This document shows positions 18,745 to 25,610 of a DNA stretch of 27,706 nt, in pieces. The first letter of the stretch is position 1, and each line of letters opens with the position of its first letter. The DNA comes from Alphaproteobacteria bacterium (GTDB lineage: Bacteria > Pseudomonadota > Alphaproteobacteria > Sphingomonadales > Sphingomonadaceae): positions 1 through 27,706 of the forward strand of contig VBAE01000267.1 in the NCBI GenBank assembly GCA_005882415.1, in the 5' to 3' direction. Under the pieces are notes generated by a model. It made no database searches and had not been told where the DNA came from. It saw nothing but the letters and a program-made list of their open reading frames with translations. The translations under genes were made by a program, and so were the position numbers.

Positions 18745-19788
18745 TCAAAGCCCCAGCACGCGGCGGTTCCTCGCCGCATCGGGCGCTGACCCCGCAAAAT
18801 CGTCGAAAGCCCGCTCCGCCTTGCGGATCATGTGGGACGCGATGAACGGAGCCCCCTCCGCCCCGCCCTGTTCGGGATGCTTCAAAGCGCATTCCCATTC
18901 CAGCACCGCCCAGCCCTCATAGCCGTACTGGGCGAACTTGGAGAACACCGCCTTGAAGTCGATCTGCCCGTCGCCGAGCGAGCGGAAGCGGCCGGGGCGA
19001 TCGGCCCAGTCGGCATAGCCGCCATAGACCCCGGCGCGCCCCGTCGGACGGAACTCGGCGTCCTTGACGTGGAAGCATTTGATCCGATCGCGGTAGATGT
19101 CGATGAAGGCGAGATAATCGAGCTGCTGAAGCACGAAGTGGCTCGGATCGTAGAGGATGTTGGCGCGCTTATGGTTGCCGACGGCGTCGAGGAAGCGCTC
19201 GAAGGTGATCCCGTCGTGCAGATCCTCGCCCGGGTGCAACTCGAAGGCTGCGTCCACCCCATTCTCCTCGAATTCGTCGAGCAGAGGCCGCCAGCGCCGG
19301 GCGAGTTCCGCGAACCCCTCTTCGACCAGCCCCGACGGCCGCTGCGGCCAGGGATAGACTGTGTGCCAGAGCAAAGCGCCGGAGAAGGTCGCATGCGCCT
19401 TGAGGCCAAGCCGCCGGCTCGCCCGCGCCGCAAGCCGCACCTGCTCCTTCGCCCATTCGGTCCGCTCGGCCGGCTTCCCCTGCACCTCGGGCGCGGCGAA
19501 GCCGTCGAACAATTCGTCATAGGCCGGGTGGACCGCGACCAGCTGGCCCTGGAGGTGCGTTGAAAGCTCGGTGATCTCCACCCCCGCCTCACGGCAGACC
19601 CCCTGGACCTCGTCGCAATAATCCTGGCTGGTCCCCGCTTTCTGGAGGTCGAACAGGCGCCCGTCCCACGTCGGAATCTGCACGCCCTTATAGCCGAGCC
19701 CGGCCGCCCATTCCGCCATGCTTCCAAGCGAATTGAACGGCGCCTCGTCCCCCGCAAACTGCGCCAGGAAGATAGCTGGACCCTTCAT
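18745..19788 (-). CDS. Sugar phosphate isomerase/epimerase family (AP endonuclease 2-type TIM barrel), cytoplasmic
   Basis: The protein has 347 residues. The metal-site pattern of the xylose-isomerase-like TIM barrel is visible: Glu183 in FELHPGED, Asp214 and His217 in YDPSHF, His240 in CFHVKDAE and a late glutamate in AVLEWE. There is no signal peptide, so it is cytoplasmic. Two adjacent ATGs (19791, 19788) follow GGAG; the first overlaps the upstream stop by ATGA. It probably isomerises, epimerises or cleaves a sugar or keto-sugar made by the preceding Gfo/Idh/MocA protein. Relatives include inosose isomerases and the TIM-barrel subunit of C-glycoside deglycosidases; the exact reaction cannot be read here. 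Confidence 0.88.
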   Translation of the reverse strand: MKGPAIFLAQFAGDEAPFNSLGSMAEWAAGLGYKGVQIPTWDGRLFDLQKAGTSQDYCDEVQGVCREAGVEITELSTHLQGQLVAVHPAYDELFDGFAAPEVQGKPAERTEWAKEQVRLAARASRRLGLKAHATFSGALLWHTVYPWPQRPSGLVEEGFAELARRWRPLLDEFEENGVDAAFELHPGEDLHDGITFERFLDAVGNHKRANILYDPSHFVLQQLDYLAFIDIYRDRIKCFHVKDAEFRPTGRAGVYGGYADWADRPGRFRSLGDGQIDFKAVFSKFAQYGYEGWAVLEWECALKHPEQGGAEGAPFIASHMIRKAERAFDDFAGSAPDAARNRRVLGL

Positions 19789-20930
19789 CATTCGTCTCCC
19801 TGAAGCTCGACCCATGCCGCACCCGCAGCGCTGCTGTCGTGGGCAGCCTGGATGAAGCGCATTCCCGCCAATCCGTCTGCCAAGCTGGCATAGCTCGGCT
19901 GCTCCGGCACGTTCCCGCGCACCGAATCGGCGAAATCGCGGTAGATATTTGCGAAGGCTTCGAAATAACCCTCCGGGTGGCCGGAGGGGAGCCGGGTGAC
20001 CGCCATTGCGGAGGGGTCGAGATAATTACGGTCGCCGCCGGGCGTCCAGATTTCCTCCGGCTTGCCGCGGCGGGCTACACGCAGGCTGTTGGGCTGCTCC
20101 TGGCGCCAGTGGAGGCCCGCTTCCTCGCACCACACGGAGATTTCGAGGCCGTTGGCGTCGCCGGTGCAGATCTGGCTTGCGACCAGCGTCCCGCGGCCGC
20201 CGCCTTCCAGGTGGAACATCGCCGCGCCGTCGTCGTCCAGCCGCCGTCCGGGCACCGCGGCGCGGATCTCGGCGCTGAGGCGCGTCATCCGCTCGCCGGT
20301 GATGAACTGGACGAGGTTGAAGGCGTGGGTGCCGATGTCTCCGAAGGCGCCGGCGAGGCCGGAGCGGGCCGGGTCGACCCGCCACTCGGCCTGCTTGCCT
20401 TCACTGTCCTCGGCTTTCGCAAGCCAGCCTTGGGTATATTTGACCGCTACCCGGCGGACAGCGCCAAGGCCGCCGCCCGCGACCAGCGCCCGCGCCTGCC
20501 GGACCATCGGATAGCCGGTGTAGGTGTGGGTGACGCCGACCAGCAGCCCCGTCCGCGCCGCCGCCTCGGCGATCGACTCCGCTGCGGCGAGCGTGTCGGC
20601 GAGCGGCTTGTCGCAGAGGACGGGGAAGCCCGCCTCCAGCGCCGCGATGGCGGCGGGGGCGTGAACATGGTTGGGGGTGACGATGGCGATGAACTCGGCC
20701 CCGTCGCTCCGCCCCCGCTCCCCCGCGATCATTTCCTCGAAGCTCGCATAGCAGCGCTCCGCGGCAAGCCCGATCGCCTCGCCGGACCGCCTCGCCCGCT
20801 GGGCGTCGCTGCTGAAGGCGCCGGCGACCAGGCGGCAATTGCCGGCGATGGCGGCGGCGGTGCGGTGGACGGGGCCGATGAACGCCCCTTCCCCGCCGCC
20901 GATCATCGCATAGCGTACCGGGCCGAGCAT
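19788..20930 (-). CDS. Gfo/Idh/MocA family oxidoreductase, cytoplasmic (ThuB-like)
   Basis: The 380-residue protein has the NAD(P)-binding MIGGGEGAFIGPVHR (9-23), IAIVTPNHVHAP (81-92), the catalytic Lys108 in LCDKPLAD and His202 in FGDIGTHAF. GEGAFIGPVHR with a C-terminal GYFEAFANIYRDFA is the pattern of the ThuB-like branch, which interconverts sugars and keto-sugars. It has no signal peptide, in contrast to the exported homologue at 10295-11701. It starts 10 bases after the stop of the upstream isomerase gene and overlaps the downstream isomerase. It probably reduces a 3-keto-sugar or oxidises the sugar after import. Confidence 0.9.
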   Translation of the reverse strand: MLGPVRYAMIGGGEGAFIGPVHRTAAAIAGNCRLVAGAFSSDAQRARRSGEAIGLAAERCYASFEEMIAGERGRSDGAEFIAIVTPNHVHAPAAIAALEAGFPVLCDKPLADTLAAAESIAEAAARTGLLVGVTHTYTGYPMVRQARALVAGGGLGAVRRVAVKYTQGWLAKAEDSEGKQAEWRVDPARSGLAGAFGDIGTHAFNLVQFITGERMTRLSAEIRAAVPGRRLDDDGAAMFHLEGGGRGTLVASQICTGDANGLEISVWCEEAGLHWRQEQPNSLRVARRGKPEEIWTPGGDRNYLDPSAMAVTRLPSGHPEGYFEAFANIYRDFADSVRGNVPEQPSYASLADGLAGMRFIQAAHDSSAAGAAWVELQGDE

Positions 20931-20940
20931 CTCCGCCGCC

Positions 20941-21799
20941 TCAGGCCGACAGCGTGCGCAGATAAGCGATGCTCTTCTTCAGCGCCGTCAGCGGCGGCTC
21001 GGTGAAGGGATCCTCCTGCTCGACGAAATAGCTGTGCACCGGCGCCGAGCGCACCGCCTTGAATACGCCCGGCCAGTCGATCGTGCCCTGGCCGATCACC
21101 GTCGTCCGCTCGTCGCTGACGATCTTCCCCGGCACCCGCTCCTTGGTGACCAGGTCCTTCACGTGGAGGAGATGGACGCGCTTGGCGTAGCGGCGGATCG
21201 TGTCCGCCGGATCGTAGCCCGCGCCCGCCACCCAGCCCAGATCGAGCTCGAGGACGAGGTGCTCCGGGTCGGTCAGGCGGAGGAACTCGTCGACCGGCAG
21301 ATGGCCGTCATAGTTCAGGAATTCGGCCGAATGGTTGTGATAGCCGAACAGCAGGCCCTTCGCCCGCGCCTTGCGGCCGATCTTGTCGAGCGCCTCGCCG
21401 TTGGAGCGCCAGTCCGCGAGCGTCATCGCTTCCGCGACCCCCACCGGCCAGGGCTTGCTCGGATCGATCGCCCGGCTCGGCATCGGCGAGGAGGCGACGA
21501 CGTAGCGCACCCCCACGTCCCGCGCGAAGCCCAGGCACTTGTCCGGGTCGTCGATCAGGTCCTTCAGGCCATAATGGGCGGAGGTGCAGTCGAGCCCCGC
21601 GGCGGTGACGGCCTTCCGGAACTGCTTCGCGGTCCGCCCGTGCCAGCCGGCCGATTCGACGCGCTTGTAGCCGAGCTTGCCGATCGCGCGCAGCGTCCCG
21701 TCGAGATCGCGCGCCGCATCCTCCTTGACCGGGCAGCATCGCGCCGGCCGTCAAGAGCCCCGCCTGCGCCATCAGCGCCCGCCGCGTCAGTCCAGCCAT
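20941..21799 (-). pseudogene. Tat-exported sugar isomerase/epimerase (TIM barrel), frame-disrupted
   Basis: ATG 21799 opens a Tat signal (LTRRALMAQAGLLTAGAML), but its frame fails after MLPG. The TIM-barrel body is in a different frame from about 21729: VKEDAARDLDGTLRAIGKLGY, then GYHNHSAEF, LELDLGWVAGAGYDP, HLLHVKDL and YFVEQEDPF, which supply the metal ligands of the family. The usual start of the mature barrel, of the type GLQLYTV, is missing, so several tens of bases seem lost around 21730. In this state the only translatable catalytic piece would start at an internal GTG (21516) and lack the first barrel strands. If repaired, the protein would be a periplasmic counterpart of the isomerase at 18745-19788. 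It is the first gene of the operon. Confidence 0.8.
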
Positions 21800-21834
21800 C
21801 CCTCGTCCCCTCGATTCTTCTGCTTTGCGGCCAT

Positions 21835-21848
21835 TGTTAGCGCTCCCA
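21835..21848. promoter_or_regulatory. Candidate LacI/XylR-family operator between divergent genes
   Basis: TGTTAGCGCTCCCA differs at one position from TGTTAGCGCTACCA, the xyl-box form (recalled, not searched) recognised by XylR-type LacI regulators in Caulobacter and Xanthomonas. It lies in the 106-base space between the exported isomerase gene (minus, start 21799) and the DUF1080 lipoprotein gene (plus, start 21906), so one site could govern both. A similar site is at 16537-16550. Confidence 0.5.
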
Positions 21849-21905
21849 CGAGCGGCGGCAAGCGCGCGATTGACGTTCCGGCTCCGGCACGGGAGACAGG
21901 CGGGG

Positions 21906-22685
21906 ATGAAGACCGCCCTCGTCCCCCTCCTCGCCCTCCTCGCCGCCGCCTGCGCACATGTGCCGGCCGAGGCTAAGGAGGGCTGGCGGCCGCTGTTCGA
22001 CGGCCACAGCCTCTCGGGGTGGACTCCCAAGATCACCGGTTACGCCGCCGGCCAGGACCCGCTGCGCACCTTCTCCGTTCAGGACGGTGCGATCAGAGTC
22101 TCCTACGCCCGCTACGACGGCTTCCGCGGCCGCTTCGGCCATCTCGCCTACAAGACCCCCTTCTCGGCCTATCGCCTGCGCTTCGAATACCGCTTCTCCG
22201 GCCATTTCCTCCCGGACGTCGAGGCCTGGCAGCAGAGCAATAGCGGCGTCATGCTCCACGCCCAGCCGCCCGCCACCATGGCGAAGGACCAGAAATTCCC
22301 CGTCTCGATCGAACTCCAATTGCTCGGCGCCGACCGCTCCGAGCCGAGCCCCACCGCCAACCTCTGCACCCCCGGCACCAACGTGGTGATGCACGGCAAG
22401 CTCGAGACCACCCACTGCCTCAACTCGTCCAGCCCGGTCATGGCCAACGGCCGCTGGATCAGCGCCGAGGTGGAAGTCGACGCCGCCGGCAACTTCACCC
22501 ATTTCGTCGAGGGCAAGCCGGTGATGCGCTACAGCGGCGCCCAATACGACCCGACCGACCCGGAAGCCGCGCCCCTCATCGCCGCCGCCGGAGGCCGCCT
22601 CGCCATCCAGGGCGGCTACATCTACCTCCAGAGCGAGGGCCACCCGGTCGAATTCCGCAAGATCGAGATCCTGCCGCTCCGCTGA
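21906..22685 (+). CDS. DUF1080 (3-keto-disaccharide hydrolase family) lipoprotein
   Basis: The 259-residue protein has a lipoprotein signal, LLALLAAAC, with the lipidated Cys16. FDGHSLSGW (31-39) is the standard DUF1080 opening; FSAYRLRFEYRFSG, NSGVMLHAQ (112-120) and VSIELQLLG (133-141) follow, with EFRKIEILPL at the end. This form is closer to the typical DUF1080 type than the protein at 7173-7961. It should sit on the periplasmic face of a membrane and act on oxidised glycosides (family-level knowledge; substrate unknown). AGGCGGGG precedes its ATG. The frame is open further upstream but without a signal peptide, so 21906 is preferred. Confidence 0.88.
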   Translation: MKTALVPLLALLAAACAHVPAEAKEGWRPLFDGHSLSGWTPKITGYAAGQDPLRTFSVQDGAIRVSYARYDGFRGRFGHLAYKTPFSAYRLRFEYRFSGHFLPDVEAWQQSNSGVMLHAQPPATMAKDQKFPVSIELQLLGADRSEPSPTANLCTPGTNVVMHGKLETTHCLNSSSPVMANGRWISAEVEVDAAGNFTHFVEGKPVMRYSGAQYDPTDPEAAPLIAAAGGRLAIQGGYIYLQSEGHPVEFRKIEILPLR

Positions 22686-22808
22686 CTAGCAGAAACGGGG
22701 CAAAAACCGCGAAAATCAGCACTTTTGGTCGATAGCGTGGCGTCATGACTGCTGCTAGGCCCGTTTCGGGGACGTTCCGTGCCGGGGCGCGGACATTAAG
22801 GGGAAATC

Positions 22809-23732
22809 ATGGGCAGCTTCACGCGCGTCGGGACGGAGTTTACCGTCAATACCATCACCACCGGCACGCAGACCGCGCCGCAGGTGACCGCGCTTACCAA
22901 CGGCAATTTCGCCGTCATCTGGGTCGATCAGAATGGCGACGGCAGCAGCTTCGGCATCCGCGCGCAGATCGTCGATGCGAGCGGCGCCAAGGTCGGAAGC
23001 GAGTTCCTGGTCAACACCGCGACCTCGGGCAGCCAGGTCTTCCCGGACGTCGCGGCGCTGACCGGCGGCGGCTTCGTCGCATCCTGGGGCGATCAGAATC
23101 GCGAGCCTTCGCCCAACACCGGAAGCTACGGGATCACCGGCCAGATCTTCAGCTCCGCCGGCGCCAAGGTCGGCGCCGACTTCCTGGTCAACACCACCCA
23201 GCCGGGCCTTCAGAACAACGTCCAGCTCCAGGGCCTTCCCGGCGGCGGCTTCATCGCCGTGTGGCGCGACGTCAGCGGAACCGTCGACACCGACCAGGGC
23301 GGAATCCGCGCCCGCATCTACGACTCGACAGGCGCCGCCCTTGCCCCCGACTTCATGGTCAACACCAACACGGTCAATGTGCAGGGCAACCCGCACCCGA
23401 TCGTGCTCGCGAGCGGCAACATCGTCGTCGCCTGGGACAGCAATAGCGGCGACAGCTCCGGCGCAGGCGTCAAGGCGCAGATCCTCGACTCGACCGGGGC
23501 CAAGATCGGCTCCGAATTCCTGGTCAACACCACCGAAGCGGGCGAGCAGGGCGACTTCGAGATCGCCGCCCTCCCTGGCGGCGGCTTCGTCGTGACCTGG
23601 AGCGACTATAGCGGGGCCGTCGAGCCCGGGAACGTCCAGCCCGCCTCTACCGACATCGCGGTCCGCGCCCAGATCTTCGACAAGGACGCAGCCAAGGTCG
23701 GAGTCGAATTCCTCGTCAACACGACCGTCTGA
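22809..23732 (+). CDS. Giant secreted repeat protein, part 1: EFLVNT-type tandem repeats
   Basis: This 307-residue open frame starts at ATG 22809 after TTAAGGGGAA. It has no signal peptide. It holds six copies of a repeat of 55-63 residues, each starting near EFxVNT (residues 10, 65, 124, 181, 237, 300) and containing a glycine-rich GGGFVxxW(S/R)D strand and an AQIxDxxGAKVG strand, a beta-propeller-like or beta-rich unit. The frame ends at TGA 23730-23732 early in the sixth repeat, right after VEFLVNTTV. The rest of a repeat (IAWEDRSG...) follows immediately in another frame, so the stop is not the natural end. In intact relatives such proteins are thousands of residues long and probably leave by type I secretion. 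Confidence 0.8.
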   Translation: MGSFTRVGTEFTVNTITTGTQTAPQVTALTNGNFAVIWVDQNGDGSSFGIRAQIVDASGAKVGSEFLVNTATSGSQVFPDVAALTGGGFVASWGDQNREPSPNTGSYGITGQIFSSAGAKVGADFLVNTTQPGLQNNVQLQGLPGGGFIAVWRDVSGTVDTDQGGIRARIYDSTGAALAPDFMVNTNTVNVQGNPHPIVLASGNIVVAWDSNSGDSSGAGVKAQILDSTGAKIGSEFLVNTTEAGEQGDFEIAALPGGGFVVTWSDYSGAVEPGNVQPASTDIAVRAQIFDKDAAKVGVEFLVNTTV

Positions 23733-25610
23733 TCGCCTGGGAGGATCGCAGCGGAGTCGGCGGCGACGCCGGCAGCTACGGAATCAAGGCCCAGGCCTAC
23801 ACCGCCGACGGCACGCCCTCGGGCGGCGAGTTCCTGCTCAACACCAAGATCACCTTCGACCAGCGCGCGCCCAATATCGTCGGCCTCCCCGGCGGCGGCT
23901 TCGCTGCGGTGTGGACCGACGTGGTCAGCGGCACGACGCTCGACGTCAAAGGCCAGGTTTTCGCCCCGCCCCCCTCGACCGCGCCGTCCGGAACCGACCA
24001 CACAGTCGCCCTCAATGAGGACGTGCCCCACATCTTCACCGCCGCCGACTTCCCCTCCCCCGACACCGAGAATGAAAGCCTCGCCGGAGTGGTCGTCGCC
24101 ACCCTGCCGACCCACGGCACCCTTTATTATGACGACGGCGTAAACCCGCCCCAGGCCTTCGGCTCAGGCCCGGGCGAGCTCCCCGCCGGCACCGAAATCT
24201 CCTCCGCCGACATCGTCGCCGGAATGCTGAGCTACGTCCCCGCCACCGACGAGAGCGGCACCGCGATGGACAGCTTCACCTTCCAGATCCGCGATTCCGG
24301 CGCCTCCAACAATCTCGACCTCAGCGCGGCCACCGTCACCTTCGACGTCACCGCCCTCAACGACGCTCCCACCGCGACCAACATCTCCGGCGACGTGGTC
24401 CTCTGGACCGAAGGCGACGCCCCGGTGCACCTCGATTCCGCCGGCGACGCCTTGATCGCCGACGTGGACAGCGCCGATTTCGACGGCGGCTCGCTGACCG
24501 TCGCGATCACCTCCGCCTTCGTCGCGGGCGAGGACAGCCTGATCCTCGACGGCGCCGTGGTGACGCTCTCGGATGGCCTCACGATCGGAAGCGCCGTCAC
24601 GGTCGACGGCGCCGCCATCGGCGCCATCACCGCAGCCGCCGACGATTCGATCACCATCGCCTTCTCCTCCAACGCCACCACGGCGCGAGTCGAGATGCTG
24701 GTCCACGCTTTCGAATATGCCAACGCAGGCGGCGCCGACCCCACCGCCGGCGATCGCACCATCGGCTGGACGCTGGTGGACGGCGACGGAATCACGGGCG
24801 GCGGAAGCGACACCGCTTCCTTCACCACCACCGTCTCCGTCGCCAGCGTCAACAGCGCCCCCGTGCTAGCCGGCCTCGACCTCCTCGCGATCGCCTTCGA
24901 AGGCGACGTGCCGGTGGCGATCGACCCCTGCGTCGACTTCTCCGACGCGGAAGGGAATTTCAACGGCGGCACCCTCGTCGTCTCGGGGGTCATCGCCGAG
25001 GACCGGATCGGGATCGACAATGTCGGCACCAACCCCGGCGAAATCTCCGTCGCGGGCGCCGACATCTCCTATGGCGGCACCGTCATCGGCAGTTTCACCG
25101 GCGGCGAAGGCGCGGACCTCATGATCACCTTCAACGCCGATGCCACGTCGGAAGCGATCGACACGCTGATCGAGAGCCTCACCTACCAGAATCTCAGCGA
25201 CAACCCGACCCTGGTCCACTTCCTGTCGATCACCATCACCGACGCCGGCGGCGCGACCAACGGCTTCTCCGAAGTCCCCGCCGTCGACGACCCCTTCGCC
25301 GGAATCACCGTCACCGGCCCCGCCTCCCCCACCTTCCTCGATCTCGACGCCGACGGCGACGCGGACCTCCTGGTCGGCTCCGGCGACGGCACCATCCACG
25401 CTTACGCCAACGACAACGGCACCGTCGTCGAGCTCACCGGAACCGACAATCCCTTCGACGGAGTCGCCTTCGGATACGGCGATTCCCTCGCCTCGGTCGA
25501 CGTCGACGGCGACGGCTGGCTGGACGTGCTGATCGGCACCGCCGGCGGCTCTATCCTCACCTATCGCTACGACCCCAACAGCGCGCTTTTCGCGCCCCTC
25601 ACCGGCCCGG
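23732..25610 (+). CDS. Giant secreted repeat protein, part 2: cadherin-like and FG-GAP/VCBS-like domains (frame-shifted)
   Basis: The continuation in a new frame has no start of its own (an internal ATG at 23909 is not a convincing start). It begins in mid-repeat, IAWEDRSGVGGDAGSYGIKAQAY, with another EFLLNT repeat. Then come cadherin-like units: HTVALNEDVPHIFTAADF ... LSYVPATDESG and ALNDAPTATNISGDVVLWTEGDAP, NSAPVLAGLD. Next are FG-GAP/VCBS-like calcium-binding repeats, FLDLDADGDADLLVGSGDGTI and SVDVDGDGWLDVLIGTAGGS. Homology stops at LTGP near 25610 and resumes as NGDGATDVVIAN in a third frame. Acidic D-x-D-G-D loops suggest calcium binding outside the cell. Confidence 0.75.

Noticed and set aside
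16611..18751. Shared TTATTCAAAG sequence near 16612 and 18741 as a regulatory site
   Set aside because: It is only ten bases, and the second copy overlaps the end of a coding region; chance similarity is sufficient.
22686..22808. Rho-independent terminator or small RNA between the DUF1080 lipoprotein and the giant protein gene
   Set aside because: GAAACGGGGC and GCCCGTTTC are partly complementary but about 60 bases apart with no T-run; only the Shine-Dalgarno of the next gene is convincing.
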